A stretch of DNA of 64,000 nucleotides from Agarophyton chilense. Taxonomy: Eukaryota > Rhodophyta > Florideophyceae > Gracilariales > Gracilariaceae. The translations under genes and the position numbers were made by a program. The DNA is taken from positions 1,736,001 through 1,800,000 of the forward strand of contig JARGXX010000068.1 in assembly GCA_030374765.1 (NCBI GenBank), read 5' to 3'. The notes below the pieces were generated by a model. That model did no database searches. It was not told the origin of the DNA and worked only from the letters and a program-made list of their open reading frames with translations. This document shows positions 1 through 11,499 of the stretch, in pieces; position 1 is the first letter of the stretch; the number at the start of each line of letters is the position of its first letter.

Positions 1-1300
1 CGCTAGAGTTCAAAGCGATGCGATTGATAGACCCATTAGAAACCGATAGTGTATGAAGAACCACAAGTCCCGTGAATGGAACCCTTTTCATATTCTTTTC
101 CTTTGGATCATTTTCTTCAAGATTTCCTTCAACGTCATTTTCTTCTTCTATTACCTGTCGTTTCATGTTTCTAAGAGTGAAGAGCCCATCATAAAAAAAT
201 TTGTGATTCATCCGTCATCTTTTCAGGCAGTTCGAAAATAGCCAACACCCCGTTGCACATGAAGAAGACGAGCCTATCTTCTCGAATGGATGCCCCCATT
301 GACGTACGTGCCAATGCACGTTTGACGAAGTGTCGACTTGCGAGCTTCTCTAATAAGGGCACAGCGAATACTAGTCGCTTAGGATCGCGTGTTTCGTTTA
401 CACATTCATGCTTGAATGGACTGTATTCGGGATGATCTCCATCATATCGTAGATGCCAGCAGGACATTACTCCATCTTCTGAAATCATTACCAGTCCGTT
501 CTGGCTGACGAACTAAGCGACATTTACGGGACTACAATGAACATATAAAACAAGCGGTTTGATAAGAATTCTTTTTTGTCGGTCGAAAGAGTAAAGACAG
601 TTAATCCACGATCTTATGCAACAGAACTTGAACGTGAATCCCGGCTCCATGCGATAGAAGACGATGTGATTGAAAATTGGGCTTTGCCTCTCAACGCACC
701 GAATGTTGGAATACGACCAGTGGGCAAGTGCCACACTTCAACTTTCTTGCCATAAAATACCGCGAACTTGGCGCATGGTCATAAGGCACATGTTTGGTCT
801 TCAAAGTTGTGAGATATACCACCGATCACTCGACACGAAGGCAGGAGATGAACAGTGGAGCGGGGGGCATTGTCAGTCGTCATAATAACCCTTTTTGTTT
901 GGCTTATGGACGAAAGAGAACGGGTAGCCTCAAATGCGAGAGTACAAGTTCTCCCTTGCTGTGGATCAGTGTGTTTGGTACGACCATTTGCTATGTGAAG
1001 CAAAGAATTGAAGGATGTGAGAAAGAAACCATGCCCTAGCATCGACACCACTGTACATCTCCATCGCAACAACTACTACAAGTGAAAAACAATGTCACTC
1101 TCCGTGATAATATGGCTACTCGGTCGTGAACTATCACGAGCCATAGAGTGAATGAATGCCGGCTCAGTTGCGAAAAAATGGGGTTTTCTCCTGGAAATAT
1201 TCGATATGAGAAACAGCGTGGGCGTAATGCCTTCTTCACAAGAAGCTTACTTTAGATATGTGCCCGGAAGTAGTTCAAATGATACTGAGAAAAAGGAAAA
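1..1300. other. Unassigned sequence left of the Ulp1-like locus
   Basis: No recognisable gene. The longest minus-strand reading frame (189-488, 99 residues, starting MISEDGVMSCWHLRYDGDH) looks protein-like in composition. Neighbouring minus-strand frames up to about 1240 also look like eroded coding sequence, with stops every few dozen codons. They lie downstream of the Ulp1-like domain on the same strand, so they may be the tail of that locus or of a neighbouring gene or transposon. I cannot name a family. No repeats, terminal inverted repeats or LTRs were seen here. Confidence 0.35.
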
Positions 1301-1329
1301 AGAGACCAACTCCTGGACCAAAAAGTAGG

Positions 1330-1945
1330 CTCACATGCACAAAAATACACCGCAGTCATCGGAGTTCGTCTGTTTCGTAACGACTACGTTATCCGCAGAT
1401 CACTTCGTAGCCTTGAACTCCTGTCCCTTGATTGCAGCTTCACCATGGATCCATCGCAAAAGTTTTTCTCGAACCTCAGGAGATCCGATTTTGTCCATAG
1501 AATCCAGGTGTGCAACGATCCTATTCTTTAAGTTAATTATTCCTGATATCAAGTACAAATTCTGCTGGTTGATCGGTATCAGCATGAGATCATATTGAAA
1601 TACGTCGGATCTGGCGAGTCCATCGCTTAACCAGGGATTAGTTGTAGTAAATTAATCTTGTTCGAGGATTAAATATGAACAATGTAGAACGCAAGAACGA
1701 GAAATTAATTGGACTTTCGGTATGTGTTGGGCGGAAGGCGTCTTCTTCCTTGACACATTATTATCGTGCAAACCATTTCCATTCACAAAACTGTTTGGAA
1801 GGCCGTTTGGTGTTCAGTTCTCATCAGAATTAGTCTTCCTCGCGAATGTCCTTCTCTCAGTTAAAAGATTCATGTAGAAATTTACGATCTCGTCTTTCAG
1901 CCAGTTATTGGGCGGCAGTGTCCGTAGATCTTTCGCTCGAATAAT
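1330..1945 (-). pseudogene. Ulp1/SENP-like C48 cysteine protease domain, decayed
   Basis: Ulp1/SENP proteases process SUMO and remove it from target proteins. Read on the minus strand, about 1945-1850 gives LPPNNWLKDEIVNFYM, the signature of the Ulp1 N-terminal subdomain (family form: tL.p..WLnDevIN.Ym). At about 1585-1490 comes LIPINQ, then a strand, then LDSMD, matching the family's catalytic His-Trp / Asp block. At about 1395-1345 comes QTNSDDCGVFLCM, the Q..N..DCG active-site segment with the catalytic Cys. The Asp and Cys are present, but the position where the family has His-Trp reads Leu-Tyr. The three blocks lie in different frames, and an in-frame stop follows the DCGVFLCM motif, so this copy is a pseudogene. 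It could be a host gene relic or a Ulp1 domain captured by a transposon; nothing here separates the two. Confidence 0.72.
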
Positions 1946-2298
1946 GAAACCGTCAAAACGAGACAACTCGCTGTGCTGATTGGAAGAATCCGCTAGCGCC
2001 TCTCGTAAACGAGATACTGCTGAACTCGTGAGAGGAACATTCGCGGAACGGGGATCTGTGACTGTGACTGATGATCACGCTCTTTTTGCGCGTGATCATC
2101 TTGATCTTCATACCAATTATCCTCAGGTGGGACTCAATACTGAATATCAAAGAAGTGTAAGGCATGGTGCGGCCGTTGTTCTGCTTGAGGTTTTTCTTCG
2201 GTCTGTGTGTTCAAGAGTGCACGAAGACTGAAGATGCGACGCGACTGCTCCCGCTCGCGCTTGATTGTTTCAAGTTGTTTCCGTTTGACGAAATGCCC
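1946..2298 (-). pseudogene. N-terminal part of the Ulp1-like locus (charged, helical)
   Basis: Minus-strand sequence directly upstream of the C48 blocks. About 2298-2150 reads as a charged, probably coiled segment (QLETIKREREQSRRIFSLR, then TQTEEKPQAEQ), followed by an acidic/Gln-rich stretch. A frame change separates this from the protease domain. The same reading frame runs through the E1 target site: with one copy of the CAGCT duplication, the residues on the far side (9551-9606, FSDQKKVFLEL) and on this side (GHFVKRKQLET) are in phase. E1 therefore inserted inside a once-continuous coding region. Confidence 0.55.
2070..2100. repeat. 11-bp perfect inverted repeat (hairpin)
   Basis: GATGATCACGC at 2070-2080 and its exact reverse complement at 2090-2100, separated by 9 bases. 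It lies inside the Ulp1-like pseudogene and is not U-tailed on the minus strand, so it is unlikely to be a terminator. Probably incidental to the Gln/Asp/His-rich coding sequence. Confidence 0.5.
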
Positions 2299-2303
2299 CA
2301 GCT
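2299..2303. repeat. Target site duplication of E1 (left)
   Basis: CAGCT here and again at 9551-9555, directly abutting the two outer ends of the E1 LTRs. Five bases is the usual length for Ty3/gypsy integrases. Confidence 0.9.
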
Positions 2304-2749
2304 TGTAACGGAATGACTAGTGGGGCAGTGTACTGTTTTAAACCTGATGTAGCGTGGTAGGGCGGGTACTAAGGTCCGTATCCTTGACGGCGGCACTCCC
2401 AGAGCACTTAAGGCAATGGGCGGGCGCCTACTGGGTAGTCCTACAGATCGGAGCTACAGAAGCGATATCTTGAAAACGAATAGATGTAACTAATGTACCA
2501 AAGGTGGTGATTTAGTATCCTAACCGTGCCTACTCCACTCTAAGGTAGAAGCCTCACTCGAGCCAAGTAAATATCGATGGCGACGCGCTGAGATCTCCCT
2601 TGCACTGCTAGGCTATTCTATTACACTAAATGAAATAAAATAATTCTCTATATATGTCTAGCTGAGGTCGGTCAGTCTACGTGGCGTCTGTAAGATACCT
2701 CAAGCCCTGGCGGTTTACAGAACTCAACCGTAATCTTTACTTCCTCACA
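2304..2749 (-). repeat. E1 3' LTR
   Basis: 446 bp. On the element strand it starts TGTGAGG and ends CGTTACA. Same length as the partner LTR at 9105-9550 and related to the solo LTR at 26881-27312. It shares conserved internal blocks such as CCTTGACGGCGGCACTCCC. Confidence 0.92.
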
Positions 2750-2762
2750 TATCTCTATTCTT
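2750..2762 (-). other. E1 polypurine tract
   Basis: AAGAATAGAGATA on the element strand, immediately before the 3' LTR, where plus-strand DNA priming occurs in LTR elements. Assigned by position and purine content. Confidence 0.6.
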
Positions 2763-3374
2763 ATGATTCGACCGTCGCTGCGAAGTCCAAATTACCTCAC
2801 ACCTTCCTGGGAGTCTGGCCGCAATTGGACCTATAGGCGATGCCCAATCTTGCCTTCAGGGTCAAAACTTCGTGATCATCAGCACCCTATTGGCATGAAC
2901 AAGAGCGGTGCCGTTTCCGACATGTCGAAGTCCCATGAACAATTCGGGGGACGTAAGTGCTTGGTTGCTCTCGTTGCCATTGGGCGCGACGGTGTGTCGC
3001 ATCGCCACCCTCCTCGGGGAAGTGAGTACGTTTGAGCTGACCCTTGGCGCCAGGTTGGTAATTAACTCGCCTAAGGTAGTGTACACTCACGGAGGGAGTC
3101 ATCGCCGCCTTCCCTATTCTCTGCTTTTCTTTTAATGATTCTAAGTGCTTCTTCCACCGTAAACCACGGTGCGCGCTTCGTTCATTGTGGTTCATGTCAG
3201 TCAGCTCGCCCGATTCAGTTCCATCCGCAGGGTCGGGATGACACTCGTGCCTATCCCTCCAAGCCTTTAAGGAGTCAGACCATTAGACATTCCGAGGCGT
3301 CATGTGTCTGACTACTACCCAAAGGCCAGTGGTTTAAACCCCTATGCCTGGAGCCTGATTAGGAGGCCACGCCG

Positions 3375-4510
3375 TTGGTTCCTGCTGGTTTTTCCGATGC
3401 TGAGTCCTTCGGTGAAGACCCCTTCATCATACCCATGGAGGTTTTCAATCCTTCGGTTGAGTCTGATGTTGTGCTGCTGAAAGTCTCCCCTCCTCCAGCT
3501 CCTCCAGACGCTGTTTCTCAGGATGGACTCTCATATGACTCGCCCGTTGCCCAAGTAAACATCCTTTCTGGCCAGGTTACTGTCAAAGCCGCTGGTTCGG
3601 TGGGTGATTCATAGGATCTAATGTTCACTGTCGGCATCGACATCGCGCCTTCCTCTCCATTGCCGCATTTTCACGTTTTGGACACGGCTGCAACCGCGGT
3701 CCTCCGTCATGCCTGCCGTACCCTTCGTATTACTGCCTCGATGGACATTGCGACACTCCTGAGGGAAGCCTACTTCTGGGCGCCTCGCTCGGCGTGCTAC
3801 GCCCCGATTTTCCAGCACGGTAAAGATCCGAAACCCGCTATGGTCAATCTCCTGCAGAATGCACAAATGATGTCCCAGAGGGTTACTTCCGACTTAAATG
3901 CCCGTTATGGTCTTAATTTGTTCGATCGGGAGGCTTCCGAGGGTGACAATAGTTTCTCAGGTGAATCTCCGCCGGCGAAGCGTGCTCGGCTCGCTAGTTC
4001 CGGTTCTATTGGTACAGTAGGACCCTTGGGTGCTCCTAGGCCCCGGCTTCGCTCCTGCAGGTTCCAACGAGGACGACGGAGTTAGTCCTGCGCCACCCCA
4101 ATGAGTCCGGTTGTTGTTCCGAACACTTTTGCGAACATTGAGGTCATTGAGAGGGCTGTTATGTCTCTGCTAGTTACTCAAAAAAAGTAATGCTTGTGCT
4201 TTCCTGAAATCGGTCCTGTATTACTCAAACTTGTGTGCCTTCGGCCGCCATCCGAACCTTGAGAGCTTCATCAGGTCTTCCTCAGGTGTCGCCTGAGTAC
4301 TGAAGATGTTCCCTTATGCGGGAGCTCCGGCGGACCGTCGTGTTGGGAGGCGTATCGAGAAACGTTTTGGTATTATTCGGGCCAATGGTTTCCCCCTTCT
4401 GAAGGCTGCGCTCCGTGCAGCCGATTCTGCGCCATTAGCGGGCTATAAAAATTTTCGGAATGATTTGAGGCTTTTGTCAAGTGTTTTCCTTGGGAGTGTA
4501 GCCAAACCAA
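3375..4510 (+). other. E1 antisense reading frames in the 3' region
   Basis: Between the pol end and the 3' LTR, E1 carries protein-like frames on the strand opposite gag-pol. One at 3375-3614 is acidic and proline-rich. One at 3621-4085 (154 residues) has a motif-like block AYFWAPRSACYAPIF and a basic tail. One opening at 4306 begins MFPYAGAPADRRVGRRIEK and, beyond about 4510, merely shadows the chromodomain-like part of pol. I recognise no domain. The 625 bases upstream (2763-3375) could hold a promoter for this strand, but I see no clear one. The region is part of a fossil and is broken. Confidence 0.5.
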
Positions 4511-4518
4511 CGGACGCG

Positions 4519-7309
4519 TTAGCGCATTATCCCATCTTCTCCCCGACTGGCGGAGATGATTTGTTCAATAACGTATTCCTGTTGATGTTCCTCCTCCGGA
4601 AGGAATGTATGGTCTACAGGGGCGAATCCACTGGAGTCGATTGGGAGAGATGGGTCATGGTCGTGGGCATTGACTAATGGGTCCATGGGGACAGTCGAGT
4701 CCCCGGATATTGCCTTAGGATGTGTCGGAACCTGGGCCTCTACCTGAGGTCGTGGTGATTCCGTTGGGCAAATGGGATGTGACTTTGGTGGTTCGGAGGA
4801 GCTGGGAGCTCGTGTCACCTGATCAATAAACACGGTGTCCTGTAGGCCGTCAATTAGTATCTTAATTGTGTGTTCATTGGCCTTAAAAACTTTATATAGT
4901 CTCGTCGAGCGGTGCAAGTGCTACGGCGTAGTGTCCTCGATGCCATCACTGCCTTTCGGTGGCCAGTCCATGTAAACCATATATCCTTTCGTAATGGTAG
5001 ATGTGTTCCAGAAGGCTTTGTCTAAATTGACCTCGTAGTGCCGTTAGGCTTTGGTCAGTACAGCTTTAGCCGACTGGATAATTCTGTCGATTCGTCGGGG
5101 CGAGTAGCGCTTTGCCTGAGTAAGAGTCAGTCCTTCGGTTACGTCTTGGGGTATAATGGACTCCTAAAGGTCCACAGCTATCGGCGGTGGCGATCTCGTC
5201 AGCGTTAAATCAAAACAAGTTGTCCCCGTGGAAGCGTGTACTTGAGTGTTGTTGGCCTGAACCAGTGGCTCAACGTAGTCGTCGCAGTCCAATTAGTGCT
5301 CCAAAACGTAGTGTGCCGACTGGTCCAGAAGAGGAAGGTTAAAGCGTTCGGCTTGGCCATTGGTTTGCGAGTGGTATGCCGTTGTGGTTAAATGTTTGAT
5401 ACTATAGGTAGCACAAAAGTACGAAAAGAATTTGGATACAAACTGGCTGCCATTATCTGTAAAGAGGTAAAGTGGCATGCCATAGCAATATACCTAGTGG
5501 GAAAAGAATGCAGTGGCAACATCCGTGGCTGTTGTCTTTCCTAGAAGTAGGGCTCGGGTAAGTTTTGTAAACCTATCGAGAATTATCAAGACGAACCATT
5601 TCCCATGGGACGACTTCGGCAATGGCCCAAGTTTATCCATTGAGACGAATTCCATCGGACCTATGGCGGGGAAAAGTTTCAATTTGGCCTCATGGTTAGC
5701 GCGAGACCCTCGGACTTGTGCGCACGAAGTGTAGTTCCGTGCGGTTTGCCATAGGTCCTTCGCCATTAGTGGCCAGAAGAAGAACTTCCTTATGGTCTGG
5801 TACATTCGTCGGCCTCCATAGCGATCATCCAAGCGAGGGAAATGGGAAAGGTATAGGAATCGCACCCTCAGTGACCTTGGTACTATCCTTTGGATTGCGC
5901 CATCCAGTGGTGAGCGGAGACACAGTAGTTCGAATCGGTCGTAGTCGAATAGGCTTCCAGGGATTCATACCAATTGGTCCTTTTCCTTTCAATACTCGTC
6001 TTCAACCTACGCCTGTCGGAGCTCCTCAATAGTTGTAGGGAGGAGCTCTTTTTCTTCTGGGGTTATTACATAAACCTGAGGTGGTGTCGGAGCGAGTGGT
6101 ACTGTCTCCCAGTGCAATAAGTAGAATTCATTTTCCTTTACCTCAGGATCATCCACTTTGACCGTACCCATAAAGTAATCCGTTTCCGAAGTATTCTCAG
6201 GTCCATCATCTGTGAAGGGGGTAGAAATGAGGTCGTCCAATGGCGTGACATCAGTTCCGTCGGTAATGAACCTCGAGAGCGCATCTGCTGCCTGGTGCTT
6301 GATGCCTGGCCTATAGGTTCTATCATAGTTGTGCTCTGACAGCCTAAGGCGCCAACTTGCGAGGCGGCTTGATGTGTCACTCATATTGAGGATCCAGCTG
6401 AGTGAATCGTGGTCTGTCCTAATGGTGAACCTAGTTCCCTCGAGGTATGATCGGAGTGTTGGCACAGACCATACGATGGCGAGACATTCTTTTTCGGTAG
6501 TACTGTATTTTCCCTCCACGCTAGTGAGCATTCTGCTCCAGTATCCAATATGTCGATAATACTTTCGGTGAATCTTGTTCCTGTAGCAGTGCTAATTCCA
6601 CATGGATATAAGAAGCGCCTGTGTCCAAGACAAAGGGCCCATTGGATTTTTGTAAATCCGGTATGGGCGGTTTCAGAAATTTGTCCTTTAGGGTCTCAAA
6701 TACCTGGTATTGGACGTCGGTAAGGGCCTCAAACTGCGAGGGTGTTCCGTTCTTCAGCATTGCGTTGAGTGTTGCCGAGATTTTAGAAATCCTTGGACGA
6801 AACGTCGGTAGACATTGCACAAGCCGAAGAAGGATCGTAGATGCGTGGGTTCTGGGAGTTTTAGCTTAGCGTATCGCATCCGTGGTCCGTTTGGCTCCCT
6901 TTAATTTTCCTGGGAGGACGACGTGACTGAGATACTCCACTAAAGCCTGAAAGAAGGCGCATTTGCGGAGTTTCAGTGTTACTCTGGCGTCCTGTAGTAT
7001 TGTTAGCACCGTCTTTTCGGGGCGAAGGTGTTCCTTCACGGTTCGTGAAAAGATTATTACGTCATCTAAATAGACCAGGGCATAATTCTATTTGAATCTG
7101 GACAGTAGGATGTCCATAACTCGTTGAAAGATCGCTGGCGCATTCTTTAAACCAAAAGGCATACGGGTAAACCTGAAGAGACCTACATGGGGAGTGAAGG
7201 TTGTCAGCGCTCTCGAATTCTTAGCCATAGGGATTTGCCAATATCCGGAATTAGCGTCCAGTGTGGTGAATACGGCTGCTTCACATAAGGAATTTAGACA
7301 GTCATCCAT
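4519..7309 (-). other. E1 pol region: reverse transcriptase, RNase H, integrase, chromodomain-like tail
   Basis: About 7309-7088 shows the gypsy reverse-transcriptase blocks FTTLDANSGYWQIPM and FTRMPFGLKNAPAIFQR. 6531-6007 shows RNase H blocks (TTEKECLAIVW, IRTDHDSLSWIL, HQAADALSR). 5865-5293 shows the integrase core (FVSMDKLGPLPKSSHGKWFVL, LFTDNGSQFVSKFF, TAYHSQTNGQAERF). 4917-4519 has the integrase C-terminal segment (KANEHTIKILIDG) and a chromodomain-like start (EYVIEQI). The domain order RT-RNaseH-IN-chromodomain places E1 among Ty3/gypsy chromoviruses. The region is an eroded fossil with many breaks. Confidence 0.88.
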
Positions 7310-7430
7310 ACGGGGTGTTGGGTATGAGTCCCTCTTGGTTACTGCGTTCAGCTTCCTATATTCGACACAGAACCTGACGGAGCCATCCTTCTTAGCTGCG
7401 AGGACAAGGGGACTTGCAAATTAGGATTGG

Positions 7431-8979
7431 TTAGGATGCACCGGTTTCATGACGTGAGCTTTGCGCATTTCGTCTCTCTGTTCGGCGACAATTACGGACA
7501 TGTGTCCGAATGGCAGAGAGTAGTCCCGTGGTGAAATGACGTCTGAGTCGTTCTTGGGAAAGTACATTTCCACATTGGTAAGCTTTCTTCCATAGGTCGT
7601 CTGCGAAAGCCGTTTCGGTAATGGTGGAGCTATGCCTAAAGGATTTTACTTCCTGATGGGCATCCATTATAACGTCATCTGTGGCGTAAGTTTCCAAGAG
7701 GTAGTGAGCAACCTGAGGTTATTACTTGAGGAGCTCAATGTCTTGAGCATCCACGAGGTCAGTTGTGCCAGGTATCTTCGAAACCACTGGGTCACACGCC
7801 TGTCCAGTATGGATCAGTTTGAAAAGGGACAGAGCACCGTCCTTGTGGACACCATTCTGATCACAGGCCGTACGGAACAAACTGAGAAATCTAAGGACAG
7901 CAAAGGGATCGGAACCCAAGAACTTTTCCGTAATGGTTAGTTGCATTCGTTTGGCCCATTTGGTGACAATTTGAGCCACCGAACCAGAATATTTCGGGAA
8001 CCTGTCGGCCAGACGGTAGCTCCGGTAGTCTAGAACCTTAAGGAAAAGTTCGTTTGTCGTTGTCAGTGGTTCCAGGTCTCGAACGGCAGCCTTATCTACT
8101 TCCGAGTCGGTCGTTTCGGCCGAGGCAGATTCGAAATCATTCATGTCCGAACTGTCTTCTTTTACTCCTTTTGTTCTAATTTCTCCTGCGGTTAATATTT
8201 TTCTTTCCAGCGAAATAAAGACCTAAATGATCGATCTCCCTATCAGATACGATGGAGTCCTGAGGTCGCTGCATCTCATATTGTCCTTTGGGTATGGCAA
8301 TCTGTCTCTCTTCTAGACGCGGAGCTTCTCTTCTGCTCCTAGATTGTACTTTCATTGGATTTTTTTGATGGTGTTCCCGGCGAGGGGCGGGTAATACCGC
8401 CACTCCTTGGGGCTCGGTAGAGGGTTGCAATATGGAAACCGGATGGTTGACTTGTGGAGTGGTCCTAGGGACCGCATTCGCGGACTGGCTGGTGACTGCT
8501 ACTTGAACGACCTGTAGGAGGGAGTCAATGAATAATTCAGACTCCACTAACTTAGGGACTATTCTCGTACTGAGATAATCCGTATGGTCAGCGATTGCCG
8601 TAGCGAGTCGCGTGTTCACAATGGAATCCACATGGGCTGAGCAGAGCTCACGGAGACGGGGCAAGAGAAGGTCGGCAAGCCCTGCGGGCATGTTCTCTGA
8701 AATTCCTTCGGTCTGGTGGGGTTCTCCTTGAGGTGCCCCTGGCCTAGACGTGGCCCTTGTGAGGCGTTCTCGTGAACGCGCTGCCACCGTGGGTTCTCGG
8801 CGAATCCGTTCAGGGTTGTCCGGGTGCGTCTGTACATCTTGCGGCTGGCTTCTTGTGCTCCTGCCGTCGCTAACGGTATCAAACCAAGGGTGAGGCGAAT
8901 TCGTCGGCGTAGTAGTCGCAAATTCTACTGCTGTAGGGGTCCTATGGTCTGGCCGGTTGGGTGTGTTTCCTGTATCCAT
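7431..8979 (-). other. E1 gag region
   Basis: Minus-strand frames just after the primer site. 8979-8176 (267 residues) is hydrophilic and rich in Pro, Arg, Thr and Gln, as in gag N-terminal parts. 8144-7722 (140 residues) has a capsid-like helical section (NELFLKVLDYRSYRL, VAQIVTKWAKRM). 7697-7431 looks like the following capsid segment. I did not recognise a zinc knuckle. Identified by position, composition and resemblance to gypsy gag rather than by a strong motif. Confidence 0.6.
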
Positions 8980-9083
8980 GATGGCGGTTGCTTCTGTACA
9001 TCTGGTCCGTTGCAGAATTAAACCAAAGGCTAGAATCCGTATAATTTATTTTTCCAATGATCAGAACAATTATTTCTAAAAGA

Positions 9084-9101
9084 TTCTAAGTCGGGAGACC
9101 A
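9084..9101 (-). promoter_or_regulatory. E1 primer binding site
   Basis: Read on the element strand the sequence after the 5' LTR is TTT then TGGTCTCCCGACTTAGAA. It begins TGG, the complement of a tRNA 3' CCA end, and sits where minus-strand DNA priming occurs. The tRNA species is not identified. Confidence 0.6.
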
Positions 9102-9104
9102 AAA

Positions 9105-9550
9105 TGTAACGCAATGACTGGTGGGTCAGCGTACTGGTCTCAATCTGAGGTAGCGTGTTAGAGCGCGTCCCAAGGTCCGTGTCCTTGACGGCGGCACTCC
9201 CAGAGTAATTAGTGCAATAGGCAGGCGTTTACTGCGTAGTCCTACAGGTCAGAGCTACTGAAACGATGGCTTGAAGACCAATTGGAGGCACTAATGTACC
9301 AAAGGGGGTAATTTAGTATCCTAACGGTGCTTACCCGATTCTAAGGGAGAGGCGTCACTCGAGCCAAGTAAATATTGATAGCGAAGTGCTGAGATCCCCC
9401 TTGCACTTTTAGGCTATTCTATCACACTAAATAAAATAAAATAATTCTCTAAATATGTCTTGCTGAGGTCGGCCAGTCAAGGTGGCGTCTGTAAGATACC
9501 TCAAGCCCTGTCGGTTTACAGAACTCAACCGTAATCGATGCTCCTTCACA
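9105..9550 (-). repeat. E1 5' LTR
   Basis: 446 bp, partner of 2304-2749, from which it differs at roughly 15% of positions. It is closer than that partner to the solo LTR at 26881 (for example in the shared run TGTAACGCAATGACTGGTGG). Confidence 0.92.
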
Positions 9551-9555
9551 CAGCT

Positions 9556-9783
9556 CCAGAAACACCTTCTTCTGATCTGAGAATGCGAGGCGCTCTACGT
9601 CCTGCTAATGTAGTTTCACTATCTTCTTTCTAAGAGGGTTGTCGGATCAGAGCAGAGAAGCTATTGTAAAAGGAATGCTAGCAATCTGTTAAGCCCTTGT
9701 AGCAGGGGAAGGTAATGTTTCTAGATTTTCATTTCTAGGAAACGAGCATTCTTGAGGCCGACTCTTAACAGAAACTTCAAGAG
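9556..9783 (-). pseudogene. Upstream flank of the Ulp1-like locus
   Basis: Sequence between the E1 target duplication and the duplicated block. In the frame that continues the Ulp1-like locus the last part reads DVERLAFSDQKKVFLEL, preceded by CATTAGCAG, a possible splice acceptor on the minus strand. Further upstream that frame has three stops. A second minus-strand frame crosses the boundary with the duplicated block (from 10092 down to 9721) without a stop, so frame alone does not prove where the old locus ends. Confidence 0.4.
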
Positions 9784-11499
9784 CTCCTTGAGGTGAGCGC
9801 AACTGAGAACGGCTTCGGCTGTGACCTGTGCGGTTGGAATGACGTGTAACTTTGTCGCAAAGGTTGCAATCAAATCACCGAATATTCTCAGTATCCATAC
9901 AACGCAGACGTCTTTCTTTCCAGTATCTAAGTCGATAACAGCAGCCCGAACAACAGGCAGCCCCTTCTCTTTTCGATGTGTGCCGGTACAAAGAAATGAT
10001 GTAAGTTGGTCCACGGCGACATTGAATTCTTTCTCATCGCATTTTCTTAAGCATCGAAGAAGTAACACGCCTACTATTCGATCGGCTCGCACTCCGTGTT
10101 GTCGGCGTTCTCCACAAAAATTGTTTAGAACTGTCTGAACGATTGGCGATCGAATGTTGTAGTTGCGACTGCATCAAGGAAAAAAAATACATGAGAAGGC
10201 GTTTCTCCATGACGGCTGAGATGTCACGAAAGAGATATGTTGCTACTAAAACTGTTGTCAACGTCGATGGTTGTGCTTCTGGACGGTGGGCATGGTGGTG
10301 GAAGGAGGAGTGAATAACGAACGCAGGAGGAAAGCAGGCGGCGGTTTGGGGAAAGTTTCATTGATTGAAAGCGCAGACATGGGTGTGCAGACAAGGGGCG
10401 AGGGATTGACAGGCACGGGAACATGTGAGCGGGCTAGTATGCGAGGCTTGGTGGGGCAAGTGCGAAGGGCAGGGGAGGTGCACACAGAAACGTCGGCAGG
10501 CGTCAGGACGAGTGTCGACGTATTCGAGCACGGGCGTAGAAGTGATGGCTGAGTGGAGACTGATGTGATCTAGCTCGGTATTATGTCTTTCGGAAAGCTT
10601 CTGTCTTAGCTTTTATTGACACGCGCCATAGGAGCATACCTTAGAGGGGGTGCAGTTGGTCATCGAGTAGAAATCTCGCCTTCGCTGATTGGACGCCAAG
10701 AATCAAATTTAATATTTGGTTCCCATCATGGCCTACCACAATACTCTTCCGTTTGTGGAGAGACTCGTTAACGGGCCGTGCATCCTTACATATCTATCGA
10801 GTCTCCAATTTGGAACCTCTTTCACGCTCTCAACCTTCCAGCGAACGCCGTTCCCTTGTCACAACCCCGCGTTTTTCTTCTCCACGTGTTCTGTTTCAAT
10901 TCCCTGATGAAAGCGCTGCTTTGTTGATCACAAATGGCGACACAATATGCGCCAGCGCCAATCTCCGGCCGTCACGCGTACGGATGGACTCATTGCTTGG
11001 CAGTAGGTAGAATGTGCCGTCGCTGTCCCCAGGTACGTTCAGGAACGTGCGGCGGGTAGGGACGGCTTGTAAACCTTTTGTAGAACCCTTCGGAATAGTC
11101 GCTTATCTCCGCAGACGAGGAAAGCGAAAGGCTAGACATGCTTGCCATTTACTGCAAAAGGTTAGTGACCGAGCTGGTGTATTTAGGGGCTTTGAGGCTC
11201 AAGGTCGACTGTGAAGCAATCCTATTCTAACTGAATAGTAAAACAATTTCTAAAAGCTGCCCCTTGTTGATCCACGTGCACCCGTGATATTATTTCTTCA
11301 TCTGTTCTGCAGTGGGGTGTTCCTTCCCATCCCATCGTCCACGTGTCCTGTCTTCGACATCTCCGTAAGGGTTGGCGGCAGCCCCACGTTAGGGCTTGGG
11401 CGTCAACATCCTCGTCCACACTGCCGCCCGTCCATTATGCGATTTCCTCTCACCCGCGCGGTTCCGCCACTATACTACATATTTCTTCAGGGAAAATGG

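Larger units (their letters stand above)
2304..9550 (-). mobile_element. E1: Ty3/gypsy LTR retrotransposon (chromodomain type), fossil
   Basis: A 7,247-bp element with two LTRs of 446 bp, each starting TGTAACG and ending TCACA on the plus strand, flanked by a 5-bp target duplication (CAGCT at 2299-2303 and 9551-9555). The element reads on the minus strand: 5' LTR on the right, then a tRNA primer site, gag, pol with reverse transcriptase, RNase H, integrase and a chromodomain-like segment, then a 3' region with plus-strand (antisense) frames, a purine tract and the 3' LTR. By hand count the LTRs differ at about 67 of 446 positions (15%), so the insertion is old. The element is broken in many places. 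It sits in the Ulp1-like locus. Confidence 0.93.

Noticed and set aside
4306-4677. The whole 123-residue plus-strand ORF at 4306 as one antisense protein
   Set aside because: Its second half lies opposite the chromodomain-like part of E1 pol and reads as a shadow. Only the part up to about 4510 was counted.
9721-10092. A 123-residue minus-strand ORF crossing the left duplication boundary, as evidence that the left copy is ancestral
   Set aside because: It spans 9783/9784 openly, but the Ulp1-like frame also reaches this flank, the protein is unrecognised, and the LTR and RNase H evidence at the other junctions points the other way. Kept as an uncertainty.
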